The notes under the pieces: model-generated | Seen by the model: only the letters and a program-made list of their open reading frames with translations | What the model was told of the DNA's origin: nothing | Databases searched by the model: none | Assembly: GCA_900546835.1 (NCBI GenBank) | Contig: UREH01000145.1 | Location: 1-5,831, forward strand | Reading direction: 5' to 3' | Source of the DNA: an uncultured Porphyromonadaceae bacterium | GTDB lineage: Bacteria; Bacteroidota; Bacteroidia; Bacteroidales; Muribaculaceae | Length of the DNA: 5,831 nucleotides | Position numbers and translations under genes: made by a program | Part shown: in pieces, positions 1-5,764 of the stretch | How positions within the stretch are numbered: the stretch's first letter is position 1 | Layout of the letters: the number at the start of each line of letters is the position of its first letter

Positions 1-654
1 GGCAAGCTAAGTGACCTTTACAAGGCTCGCGAGACCTTCAAGGGTCTCGGCCTTGAACTGAGCGAAGAGCAGGAAGCTCAGCTTCGCTCCCTCGAGGAGG
101 ACATTATCAAGCGCGACATTCTACCGCTCTTGACTGAGAAGATTGAGCCCGCTCTGCAGCAAGTGCAACGTGAGCTTGTGCTCGTAGTGGACTATATTCC
201 GGGGGCACCGCTCAAGGTTAGCCTCTCGCGTAAGCGCAACCTCCTCGACGCCATCGAGGATGTCGTTGAGATTAAGCCCGACCCGGTGGCCGAACACCGC
301 ACTCTCGGACCTCAGCGAGCAGTCAAGAAGAACATTGCCGACAAGACTCTTCTCCGTGTGACTTTCGACGACGGCACCGTTATCGAAAAACGCAAAGCAA
401 AGGACACCTTCATTGATGCCATCATGAAAATCGGCATCAATCGTGTCCGTCCTCTCGGCGTCAAGTTTTGCAAAATCCCCATTATCTCCAACACTCGCGA
501 CCCGAAGTATGGCAAAGCTCAATTCGATGTCGGCGGTGGCTGGCTCATTTTGACCCATAGCTCCACCCGCGACAAAAAGAAGATGCTCGACAAGATTGCC
601 ACATCTCTCGGTCTTCGCCTCAAAGTGGAAATCATAGGTCTCGTTAAGTCATGA
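1..654 (+). CDS. Uncharacterised protein, C-terminal 217 residues (5' end outside window)
   Basis: The frame is open from the first base to the TGA at 652-654, so this is the 3' part of a longer gene; the TTG at 130 is an internal Leu codon, not a start. I do not recognise the family. Visible residues 1-57 are charged and probably helical (many E, K, L; possible coiled coil). A short hydrophobic strand follows (LVLVVDY, 59-65), then a basic stretch (SLSRKRN, 74-80) and a variable linker to about 115. The last 100 residues look like a compact alpha/beta domain with strand-rich segments TLLRVTFDDGTVI (116-128) and WLILTHSSTRDKKK (181-194), ending in LKVEIIG. There are no transmembrane segments. 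The final ATGA overlap with the next gene indicates co-transcription and translational coupling. An accessory or mobile-element gene is an inference only. That it is a real coding sequence is near certain; its function is unknown. Confidence 0.85.
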   Translation, partial: GKLSDLYKARETFKGLGLELSEEQEAQLRSLEEDIIKRDILPLLTEKIEPALQQVQRELVLVVDYIPGAPLKVSLSRKRNLLDAIEDVVEIKPDPVAEHRTLGPQRAVKKNIADKTLLRVTFDDGTVIEKRKAKDTFIDAIMKIGINRVRPLGVKFCKIPIISNTRDPKYGKAQFDVGGGWLILTHSSTRDKKKMLDKIATSLGLRLKVEIIGLVKS

Positions 655-1517
655 TTATCAAGGAGCGTGCTATCATTACATGGTTACTCAACCCGGAGTC
701 GGAAGAGGAACCTGACAATCTCGTCAAGGCGAGACTATCTACACCGGCCAATGAGCAAGCCCTAAACGACGAGCTTATCTATCTCAATGAGATACGCAAG
801 CAGAAGCCGGACTTCGGGCTGCCTGAATTGGTCATGCCTTCCTTCGAGAAGGTCATGGAGAAATCTGCTCCCGCTTTTGGGAAACTTAGAAAGAAACTCT
901 ATGAAGAGTTTGGCGAGTCCGATGAATGCGGCATTCTCCTTTACCACAACAACTCGACTATTGTTTACGTATTCGGTGGCGGCAAACTTTATGTCTGGTA
1001 CTTCACCGAGAAAGATGGCAAGAGCGTGTTCAATTTTGCCGTGACTGCAGAAGTTTTCGATGACCATACGACCCTCGAAATTAACGAGAATGTTCTGATG
1101 GATAACATGCTTTTTTCCGGCTCCAAAGAGGAACGCTTGAAGAGCATCCTCCTCTCCGTCGATGCACTATTTGTTTATGTAGCCGTCAAGAAGTTAGTCA
1201 AAGTCGAGACCGTTGTAATCCCTCAGGGAGTATTCACACAAATCGACGACACTCCGCTTCAATACGTCGAGAAGAAGAAAGTTATCAATCGACTCGGCCA
1301 GGAAGTTATCGTTATGGATTCAAAATGGTTCCGCAAAATTATTAACGACAATGACATCCCTGTGAGAGGTTTCTTCCGAATGCAGAACAAGAAGAATGAC
1401 GAAGGCGAATGGTATAGAGAATTGATTTTCGTTAATCCGTTTATCCGACATGGCTATCATAGAGACGCCATAATTGAGGATATTCGACCAGATGAAGATG
1501 ATATGATTGAAGATTAA
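651..1517 (+). CDS. Uncharacterised 288-aa protein with acidic C-terminus
   Basis: The ATG at 651 overlaps the stop of the preceding gene as ATGA, which fixes the start and implies coupling. I do not recognise the family. The N-terminal 90 residues are charged and likely helical. Residues 93-145 are beta-rich and aromatic (CGILLYHNN at 93-101, VYVFGGGKLYVWYF at 105-118). A hydrophobic stretch, LLSVDALFVYVAV (167-179), is flanked by charged residues and looks like a buried helix or strand rather than a membrane anchor. Residues 238-273 form a striking basic and aromatic segment (VRGFFRMQNKK, then GEWYRELIFVNPF, then RHGYHR) that could bind nucleic acid or a protein partner; this is inference. 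The tail 276-288 is strongly acidic. There is no signal peptide and no catalytic motif I can name. The protein looks complete. It is the last gene of the operon entering from the left, so its partner is the truncated protein before it. Confidence 0.85.
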   Translation: MIIKERAIITWLLNPESEEEPDNLVKARLSTPANEQALNDELIYLNEIRKQKPDFGLPELVMPSFEKVMEKSAPAFGKLRKKLYEEFGESDECGILLYHNNSTIVYVFGGGKLYVWYFTEKDGKSVFNFAVTAEVFDDHTTLEINENVLMDNMLFSGSKEERLKSILLSVDALFVYVAVKKLVKVETVVIPQGVFTQIDDTPLQYVEKKKVINRLGQEVIVMDSKWFRKIINDNDIPVRGFFRMQNKKNDEGEWYRELIFVNPFIRHGYHRDAIIEDIRPDEDDMIED

Positions 1518-1592
1518 TGGCGATGCGACACGTCGCCGGGCTGTCGTAAACCGAGCCTCAGGTCTCGGCCATGACGGCTTCCATCCCATATC

Positions 1593-1629
1593 GCGCACCT
1601 CGGATGCTTGTCCGGGGTGTGTTGTTTCA
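1593..1629 (+). terminator. Possible terminator or structured RNA hairpin after the left operon
   Basis: Bases 1593-1604 pair with 1611-1622 around the 6-base loop TGCTTG to give an uninterrupted 12-bp stem that includes three G-U pairs. The G-U pairs would become A-C mismatches in the opposite transcript, so the hairpin favours + strand RNA. It is followed by TGTTTC, a weak T-rich run rather than a true U-tract, and lies 76 bases past the stop at 1517. A poor intrinsic terminator or part of a larger RNA fold are both possible. Confidence 0.3.
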
Positions 1630-1755
1630 AGCGGTGGCGGAGTGATGGGGAGGCTTTGGTCGCATGGAAGAAGGTATCGTGTTGTTGACCGCCCTTTGTG
1701 CCGTGGATTTCGGCCACCTCGTTAGGCATGGGTGTTTGTCGGATTATCTACCATC

Positions 1756-1788
1756 GGCTGCTGCATCAAGGAGTGAGGCTGCTTCATC
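1756..1788. repeat. Imperfect direct repeat of 12 bases
   Basis: GGCTGCTGCATC at 1756-1767 recurs as GGCTGCTTCATC at 1777-1788, one mismatch in 12 with starts 21 bases apart (two helical turns). This spacing could suit a regulator binding one face of DNA, but chance similarity is also possible in 550 bases. Confidence 0.25.
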
Positions 1789-2067
1789 GTTTCGGGCATT
1801 TAGAGGTTTTGGTGCTGTGCGGTCGAGGCGATTACTTCAACATAAACACATAGGTTTTGATACGGTCGGGAGGCGGTGCTTACTGCGCATTATATTATGT
1901 CATTGTCGTTCTTACAGACCTGATTTTAACTGATATTACTTGTAAACACGCCGAGCACGGTTGATATTTCACTTCGCAAATTTAGAGTGTGTCGTTCACG
2001 CTGACAAGGGCAGGTAAATCGCCTCGAAAAAATTGTCACTATTTTAAGCCGCGAGGACTGAAAAAAG

Positions 2068-2085
2068 ATGAAATTTTGGAAATGA
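2068..2085 (+). CDS. Five-residue leader mini-ORF (MKFWK) overlapping the ogt start
   Basis: ATG at 2068 opens a six-codon frame, MKFWK then TGA at 2083-2085. Its stop overlaps the ogt ATG as ATGA, the same arrangement seen at 651-654. An A-rich stretch with a final G (2061-2067) precedes the mini-ORF. Ribosomes ending here would be placed exactly on the ogt start, so translational coupling or leader-peptide control is possible. It is very short and could be chance; no translation evidence exists in the sequence alone. Confidence 0.25.
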   Translation: MKFWK

Positions 2086-2621
2086 GAACGGATAAGATAA
2101 TCATCAGCCGGTATGATTCTCCATGCGGAGGCCTCATGCTCGGCTCCTATGGCGAAAAACTCTGTCTGTGCGACTGGCAGGTAGAGAAACATCGCGGACT
2201 CGTGGACAACAGGCTCAAGCGCATGCTTAAAGCGGAATTTGAGGAAGGGATGTCGCCGGTAATAGAAATGGCGATGTCACAACTTGATGAGTATTTTGCC
2301 GGGAAACGAAAAGTGTTTGATGTTCCGCTCCTTTTTGTCGGGATAGACTTTCAGATTAAGGTTTGGAACGATTTGTTGAATATCCCATACGGTAAGACAG
2401 TATCATACAGAGAGATGGCAAGGAACATCGGCATGCCGAAGGCTGTACGGGCAGTGGCAAACGCAAACGGCGCAAATGCCATGTCAATCTTCGCCCCATG
2501 CCACCGCGTGATCGGGAGCGACAAAACCCTCATGGGCTATGGCGGCGGCTTGAACGCCAAGGAATATCTGTTGAGGCTTGAAGGGGTGTCTGTAAAGCGA
2601 CAAGGAATACATACGTCTTGA
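2082..2621 (+). CDS. ogt: Methylated-DNA--protein-cysteine S-methyltransferase (Ogt)
   Basis: This cytoplasmic suicide enzyme repairs O6-alkylguanine (and O4-alkylthymine) in DNA by transferring the alkyl group irreversibly to its own cysteine. With the ATG at 2082 the protein has 179 residues, usual for the family. The N-terminal domain carries SPCGGLMLGS (13-22). The C-terminal DNA-binding domain holds IPYGKTVSYREMA (101-113, with the conserved Tyr109), the probable arginine finger Arg123 in AVRAVA, and the active site PCHRVIG (139-145) with acceptor Cys140, followed by GYGGGLNAKEYLLRLEG. The frame stays open upstream to a GTG at 1989, but those 31 extra residues are unlike Ogt, and the mini-ORF stop overlaps the chosen ATG. 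No Ada-type AraC regulatory domain is present, so this is a stand-alone Ogt. The last residues are encoded by DNA that also reads as a GNAT remnant in another frame, so the extreme C-terminus may be a rearrangement product. The domain itself is intact. Confidence 0.95.
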   Translation: MRTDKIIISRYDSPCGGLMLGSYGEKLCLCDWQVEKHRGLVDNRLKRMLKAEFEEGMSPVIEMAMSQLDEYFAGKRKVFDVPLLFVGIDFQIKVWNDLLNIPYGKTVSYREMARNIGMPKAVRAVANANGANAMSIFAPCHRVIGSDKTLMGYGGGLNAKEYLLRLEGVSVKRQGIHTS

Positions 2622-2748
2622 CTGTTCGGTCAAGAGCGATTTTCTCAACAGATTCTATGAGAGTTTAGGCTACCTTGACACCGGAAAAACATGCAAGGAC
2701 GGTGTATATCGGGGCATATTGAGAGAAAAACATATCCAAAATTTTTGA
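2596..2748 (+). pseudogene. 3' remnant of a GNAT N-acetyltransferase gene
   Basis: One base on from the ogt frame, bases 2596-2745 read 50 codons without a stop and end at TGA 2746-2748. The peptide contains YIRLDC (5-10), FLNRFYESLGY (16-26) and then DGVYRGILREK. F/Y-YE-x-x-G-Y/F is the hallmark of the last helix and strand of GNAT acetyltransferases, and the RLDC strand before it is typical of the family. No ATG or GTG exists in the fragment, and a TAA at 2593-2595 blocks the frame upstream, so the acetyl-CoA-binding half is missing and the piece is probably not translated. It overlaps the last 26 bases of ogt and stops four bases before the ATG of the next acetyltransferase. I infer that it was once the first gene of a GNAT/O-acetyltransferase pair whose 5' part was lost when ogt was joined here. 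Confidence 0.75.
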
Positions 2749-2752
2749 GAAG

Positions 2753-3343
2753 ATGACAGAATACGAGAAATGTATGGCCGGAGAACCATTTGACGGTTCA
2801 TCGCCCGAAATAGCGGAGATGGTGGTGCGCAACAAGCGGTTGCTACAACAGCTCCGCAAAACCGATTATGCCGACAACGAGGAGAAACAGCGCATATACC
2901 GTGAAATGTTCGGCAGCATCGGTGAGGATGTCTATATAGACATTGATTTCCGTTGCGAATATGGCAGGAATATCCATCTCGGCAACAAGGTGATAGTGAA
3001 CATGAACTGCACATTCCTTGACGACAACCGCATCAACATAGGCAACAATGTGATGATTGCCCCCGATGTCAAGATATTTACGGCAACCCATTCGGTTCAT
3101 CTCTCAGAGAGGATGCCGGAAAGAAAAAGACCCGGAGGTTCAATCTGCGATACGATAGCATTGCCTGTGACCATCGGGGACGGTGTTTGGATTGGCGGCA
3201 ACGTGACCATTCTCCCCGGTATTACCATAGGCCACAACTCGGTGATAGAAGCCGGCAGCGTAGTTGTGAGAGACATACCTGCAAATTCAATAGCCGTCGG
3301 GAATCCTTGCCGTGTGATAAAAAGAATTGACTCCGATGATTAA
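2753..3343 (+). CDS. Sugar O-acetyltransferase, maltose/galactoside acetyltransferase type (left-handed beta-helix)
   Basis: This 196-residue protein probably transfers acetyl from acetyl-CoA to a sugar hydroxyl in the cytoplasm, as LacA and Maa do. Residues 1-60 form the helical N-terminal segment typical of this group (MTEYEKCMAGEPFD at the start, then a KRLLQQLR helix). From about 60 onward come hexapeptide repeats of the left-handed beta-helix: IHLGNKVIVNMNCTFLDD (74-91), INIGNNVMIAPDV (94-106), VTIGDGVWIGGNVTILPG (139-156), ITIGHNSVIEAGSVVVRDIP (157-176), ending AVGNPCRVIKRI. The catalytic histidine is most likely His113 in FTATHSVHLSER. Length and all motifs are normal. The start follows GAGAAG, a plausible ribosome binding site, and lies four bases after the GNAT remnant's stop, so the gene was probably in an operon with that lost gene. 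The exact acceptor sugar, or a role in resistance, cannot be told from sequence; the xenobiotic (antibiotic) acetyltransferases of the same fold are a less likely alternative. Confidence 0.92.
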   Translation: MTEYEKCMAGEPFDGSSPEIAEMVVRNKRLLQQLRKTDYADNEEKQRIYREMFGSIGEDVYIDIDFRCEYGRNIHLGNKVIVNMNCTFLDDNRINIGNNVMIAPDVKIFTATHSVHLSERMPERKRPGGSICDTIALPVTIGDGVWIGGNVTILPGITIGHNSVIEAGSVVVRDIPANSIAVGNPCRVIKRIDSDD

Positions 3344-3355
3344 GCACTTCATTGG

Positions 3356-3380
3356 AAATATCCTTGAAAACGATATTTTT
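3356..3380 (+). terminator. Weak AT-rich hairpin with short T-run after the O-acetyltransferase gene
   Basis: AAATATC (3356-3362) and GATATTT (3372-3378) form a 7-bp stem with a 9-base loop, starting 13 bases after the stop codon and followed by TT, so the right arm ends in five Ts. The stem is AT-rich, so it would be a weak terminator at best. Confidence 0.3.
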
Positions 3381-3386
3381 ACATAG

Positions 3387-3404
3387 TGGAATCATCATAT
3401 TCCA
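3387..3404. repeat. Perfect inverted repeat TGGAAT-6-ATTCCA upstream of the GNAT gene
   Basis: TGGAAT (3387-3392) and ATTCCA (3399-3404) are exact reverse complements separated by CATCAT, centred about 32 bases before the ATG at 3428. The symmetry and position suit an operator for a dimeric regulator, or a second small hairpin in the leader. No promoter could be assigned with confidence beside it. Confidence 0.3.
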
Positions 3405-3427
3405 TATTACCGATAACAAGAGCATAG

Positions 3428-3916
3428 ATGATCAGGAGTGTAAATGGCGATGATTGCGAGGCAATCGCCGAAATATATAATGATTATGTGGTGAACAGCA
3501 CTGCCACGTTTGAAACCGAGCCGATAACCGCAGAGGAGATGCGTGGACGTATATCGTCAATCTATCCGGCATTTCCATATTTCGTGTATGAGGAGGACGG
3601 AAAAATCCGCGGCTATTGCTATGCCCATGCTTGGAAAGAGAGGGCTGCATATAGCAAGACCCTTGAGACGACAGTATATATTGCTGACAAATATCGTGGA
3701 AGAGGAATAGGGAAAATACTGGTTAGCCGTCTTATTGATGAATGTCGCAAACGTGGATATGAAGTGCTGGTGGCTTGTATTACCGCCGAAAACAAAGCGA
3801 GCTGTGAGATGCATCTGAAAATGGGGTTCAAGCAGGTGTCATTGTTTGAAGGGGTTGGAATAAAATTTGGCAGACATCTTGATGTCGCTGATTTTACCTT
3901 AGACTTGACAAGATGA
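3428..3916 (+). CDS. GNAT N-acetyltransferase, phosphinothricin acetyltransferase type
   Basis: The protein has 162 residues and would transfer acetyl from acetyl-CoA to an amine in the cytoplasm. The start resembles the PAT/MnaT group: AEIYNDYVVNSTATFETEP (14-32), with the substrate-side segment that in this group recognises phosphinothricin, methionine sulfoximine or related amino-acid analogues. The acetyl-CoA pyrophosphate loop is RGRGIG (90-95) after the strand TTVYIADKY. NKASCEMHLKMGF (122-134) is the C-terminal GNAT helix-strand, and VGIKFGRHLDV (143-153) matches the family's typical ending. Length is normal and no key motif is missing. The ATG lies 84 bases after the preceding gene, with a purine stretch (AACAAGAG) upstream. 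In most bacteria this type handles methionine sulfone or sulfoximine and similar compounds rather than the herbicide; the actual substrate here is unknown. It lies in an AT-rich block (23/60 G+C at 3661-3720), unlike the guaA gene that follows. Confidence 0.9.
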   Translation: MIRSVNGDDCEAIAEIYNDYVVNSTATFETEPITAEEMRGRISSIYPAFPYFVYEEDGKIRGYCYAHAWKERAAYSKTLETTVYIADKYRGRGIGKILVSRLIDECRKRGYEVLVACITAENKASCEMHLKMGFKQVSLFEGVGIKFGRHLDVADFTLDLTR

Positions 3917-3944
3917 TTGTACATAATGAATGAGAAAATTTTGC

Positions 3945-3952
3945 TAACTTTG
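3945..3952 (+). promoter_or_regulatory. Bacteroidetes -7 promoter element for guaA
   Basis: TAACTTTG is an exact match to the TAnnTTTG consensus used by the primary sigma factor of Bacteroidetes. A TTG at 3917-3919 could be the -33 element, but its 25-base spacing exceeds the usual 19-21, so the -33 box is weak. Transcription would begin near 3958-3960, leaving a leader of about 43 bases before the guaA ATG. That leader is pyrimidine-rich with no Shine-Dalgarno sequence and no recognisable purine riboswitch. Confidence 0.65.
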
Positions 3953-4001
3953 CGGCAGCGAAAATTCAATCTGATATTTCAATTTTTCCCCACCATCTTT
4001 C

Positions 4002-5525
4002 ATGCAGGAGAAAATCATTATCCTCGATTTCGGTTCGCAGACTACGCAGCTTATCGGCCGACGTGTGCGCGAACTCAATACGTATTGCGAAATCGTTCCC
4101 TACAATAAGTTTCCCGCCGACGATCCGTCGGTGATAGGTGTGATTCTCAGCGGATCGCCGTTTTCGGTCTACGACGACAAGGCTTTCCGCGCGGAGCTCG
4201 ACGGCATTCGTGGGCGCATCCCGGTGCTCGGTATCTGCTACGGGGCGCAGTTCATGGCGTGGAGCAGCGGCGGCTCGGTGGAGCCTGCGGGCACACGCGA
4301 GTATGGCCGCGCCATGCTGACGCAGGTCGACGAGGCAGACCGTCTGCTGAAGGGCATCGCGCCGGGGGCGCAGGTATGGATGAGCCACGGCGACACGATT
4401 ACGGCGGTGCCCGACTCGTTTCGCGTGATTGCCTCGACCGACAAGGTGCACGTGGCCGCCTACCGCATCGAGGGGGAGCAGACGTGGGGCGTACAGTTCC
4501 ATCCCGAGGTGTATCATTCGCTCTGCGGGATGCAGCTGCTTGAGAATTTCGTAGCCGACATCTGCCATTCGCGCCGCGACTGGAGCGCGGAGTCGTTTAT
4601 CGACTCTACGGTGAAGGCTCTGCGCGAGCAGCTTGGCCACGACAAAGTGGTGCTCGGCCTGAGCGGCGGTGTAGATTCGTCGGTTGCGGCGGTGCTTCTC
4701 AACCGCGCCATCGGCGACAGGCTGACTTGCATCTTCGTAGACCACGGGATGCTGCGCAAGAACGAGTTTGCCGACGTGCTCCGCGACTACGAGGGGCTTG
4801 GCCTCAACGTGGTGGGCGTCGACGCTTCGGCGGAGTTCTTCGGATGGCTGGCCGGAGTGAAGGAGCCGGAGCGCAAGCGCAAGATTATCGGCAAGGGGTT
4901 TATCGACGTGTTTGACCGCGAGGCGCACAAGATTTCCGACGTGCGCTGGCTGGCGCAGGGCACAATCTACCCCGACTGCATCGAGAGCCTTTCGATTACG
5001 GGCACCACGATCAAGAGCCACCACAACGTGGGCGGCCTCCCCGAAAAGATGAACCTGAAGCTCTGCGAGCCGTTGCGCCTGCTGTTTAAAGATGAGGTAC
5101 GTGCCGTAGGCCGCGCGCTGGGGATGCCCGAGCATCTTATCAAGCGTCACCCCTTCCCCGGACCGGGTCTGGCCGTGCGTATTCTCGGCGACATCACGCC
5201 CGAGAAGGTGCGCATACTTCAGGAGGCCGACCATATATTCATCCAGGAGCTACGCGACAGCGGTCTGTATGACCAGGTATGGCAGGCCGGAGTTATTCTG
5301 CTGCCCGTGCAGAGCGTGGGCGTAATGGGCGACGAACGCACATACGAGCAGGCCGTGGCGCTGCGCGCCGTGACGTCGACCGACGCCATGACAGCCGACT
5401 GGGCCCACCTCCCCTACGATTTTCTGGCCGACGTGAGCAACAAGATAATCAACCACGTGCGCGGCGTAAACCGCGTATGCTACGACATCTCCTCCAAACC
5501 GCCAGCCACCATCGAGTGGGAATAA
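4002..5525 (+). CDS. guaA: GMP synthase (glutamine-hydrolysing)
   Basis: GuaA converts XMP to GMP using ATP and glutamine, the last step of de novo guanine nucleotide synthesis, in the cytoplasm. The 507-residue protein has the full architecture. Residues 1-190 are a class I glutamine amidotransferase, with [17 protein letters not shown] near the start, nucleophile Cys79 in GICYG, and His167 and Glu169 in FHPEV completing the triad. Residues from about 200 form the ATP pyrophosphatase domain with the P-loop SGGVDSS (221-227). The C-terminal dimerisation and XMP-binding domain contains [11 protein letters not shown] (383-393) and ends KPPATIEWE. The length is slightly below the E. coli enzyme but normal. 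The gene stands alone, with its own promoter at 3945 and a strong terminator at 5558. Its G+C content (44/60 in 4261-4320) is far above that of the acetyltransferase block before it, as expected of a resident core gene next to acquired DNA. A 422-codon open frame on the opposite strand is a by-product of this composition. Confidence 0.98.
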   Translation: MQEKIIILDFGSQTTQLIGRRVRELNTYCEIVPYNKFPADDPSVIGVILSGSPFSVYDDKAFRAELDGIRGRIPVLGICYGAQFMAWSSGGSVEPAGTREYGRAMLTQVDEADRLLKGIAPGAQVWMSHGDTITAVPDSFRVIASTDKVHVAAYRIEGEQTWGVQFHPEVYHSLCGMQLLENFVADICHSRRDWSAESFIDSTVKALREQLGHDKVVLGLSGGVDSSVAAVLLNRAIGDRLTCIFVDHGMLRKNEFADVLRDYEGLGLNVVGVDASAEFFGWLAGVKEPERKRKIIGKGFIDVFDREAHKISDVRWLAQGTIYPDCIESLSITGTTIKSHHNVGGLPEKMNLKLCEPLRLLFKDEVRAVGRALGMPEHLIKRHPFPGPGLAVRILGDITPEKVRILQEADHIFIQELRDSGLYDQVWQAGVILLPVQSVGVMGDERTYEQAVALRAVTSTDAMTADWAHLPYDFLADVSNKIINHVRGVNRVCYDISSKPPATIEWE

Positions 5526-5557
5526 CTCCACTCGCTTTCCAGCTGTAATTTTCATTT

Positions 5558-5610
5558 AACATCGGCCGCCTGCAAGCTTCAAAATGAAGTTACAGGCGGC
5601 CGATGTTTTT
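5558..5610 (+). terminator. Strong intrinsic terminator of guaA
   Basis: Bases 5558-5572 and 5593-5607 are perfect reverse complements over 15 bp, with GGCCGCC in the stem. The 20-base interior can fold further (CTTCA 5577-5581 with TGAAG 5585-5589, loop AAA). The right arm ends in TT and runs into TTT (5606-5610), with another T5 at 5621. It starts 32 bases after the guaA stop. The minus-strand side has no T-run, so it acts mainly on + strand transcripts. Confidence 0.9.
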
Positions 5611-5632
5611 CAGACACATATTTTTCAGTCAA

Positions 5633-5704
5633 TTATCCGGGGGCGGAAAGCACGCTTACACACGCTGCCGATGCAGCCAATGCGGCTACAATAAGTCTTT
5701 TCAT
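5633..5704 (-). CDS. Possible 23-residue signal-peptide-like peptide
   Basis: Read on the minus strand, the ATG at 5704-5702 opens 23 codons to the TAA at 5635-5633. The peptide starts MKRLIVAALAASAACVSVL and ends SAPG. It has a positively charged start (KR) followed by a hydrophobic Ala/Leu/Val core, just like a Sec signal peptide, but no mature protein follows. A near-consensus minus-strand TAATTTAG (5778-5771) lies 66 bases upstream and an A/T-rich leader directly precedes the ATG. It may be a small membrane peptide, a secreted-protein gene cut off by an early stop, or chance. I do not recognise it. Confidence 0.3.
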   Translation of the reverse strand: MKRLIVAALAASAACVSVLSAPG

Positions 5705-5721
5705 GGTAAAAATTATTCCAT

Positions 5722-5748
5722 ACGGGTTAATCCGTCAGCACGTCAGCG
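5722..5748. repeat. Imperfect palindrome followed by a tandem CGTCAGC repeat
   Basis: ACGGGTTAATCCGT (5722-5735) is a 14-base palindrome with one mismatched pair of positions, 17 bases before the minus-strand ATG at 5704. It runs into two adjacent copies of CGTCAGC plus one base (5733-5740 and 5741-5748). Both lie between the possible minus-strand peptide and the + strand promoter at 5791, so they may be regulator sites; this is inference. Confidence 0.25.
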
Positions 5749-5764
5749 CGAACGGCCCCGAAAT

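Larger units (their letters stand above)
1518..2067. other. Gene-poor intergenic region with hairpins
   Basis: About 550 bases lie between the left operon and the ogt leader with no convincing gene. Short open frames exist on both strands, but their translations are rich in Arg, His, Ser and Cys and match no fold I know. The first 150 bases hold several stems: GGCGA/TCGCC (1519-1523 with 1533-1537), CCGAG/CTCGG (1551-1555 with 1564-1568), a 12-bp stem (1593-1622), and a long-range pairing of 1578-1589 with 1645-1649 plus 1664-1670. Two near-identical 12-mers occur at 1756 and 1777. I found no tRNA, no known riboswitch consensus and no clear TAnnTTTG promoter here. Decayed accessory DNA or an unrecognised structured RNA are both possible. 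Confidence 0.5.

Noticed and set aside
130..654. Start of the first gene at the TTG at position 130
   Set aside because: The frame is open to base 1 and the residues before 130 look like normal coding sequence, so the true start lies outside the window.
1507..1933. Small overlapping open frames on both strands after the left operon
   Set aside because: Their translations are rich in Arg, Ser, His and Cys, with no hydrophobic core pattern, no preferred start context and no recognisable similarity. The minus-strand frame at 1514-1729 was considered as a gene remnant, but nothing supports it.
1518..2067. tRNA gene or attachment site in the long intergenic region
   Set aside because: No T-arm consensus (GGTTCRANYCC) or cloverleaf pairing was found, and no long direct repeat flanks the accessory genes inside the window.
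1989..2081. Extended ogt start at GTG 1989
   Set aside because: The 31 added residues are basic and unlike the family. The ATG at 2082 gives normal length and fits the ATGA overlap with the mini-ORF.
3953..4001. Purine riboswitch in the guaA leader
   Set aside because: The leader is only about 43 bases, pyrimidine-rich, and lacks the paired stems and conserved junction of a purine aptamer.
3926..4108. Short + strand frame beginning MNEKILLTL before guaA
   Set aside because: It contains the guaA promoter element and overlaps the guaA start in another frame, so it is not a credible gene.
3966..5234. 422-codon open frame on the minus strand within guaA
   Set aside because: It is antisense to an unmistakable guaA. 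The translation is rich in His, Arg, Ala and Val without any fold signature, which is typical of the complement of G+C-rich codons.
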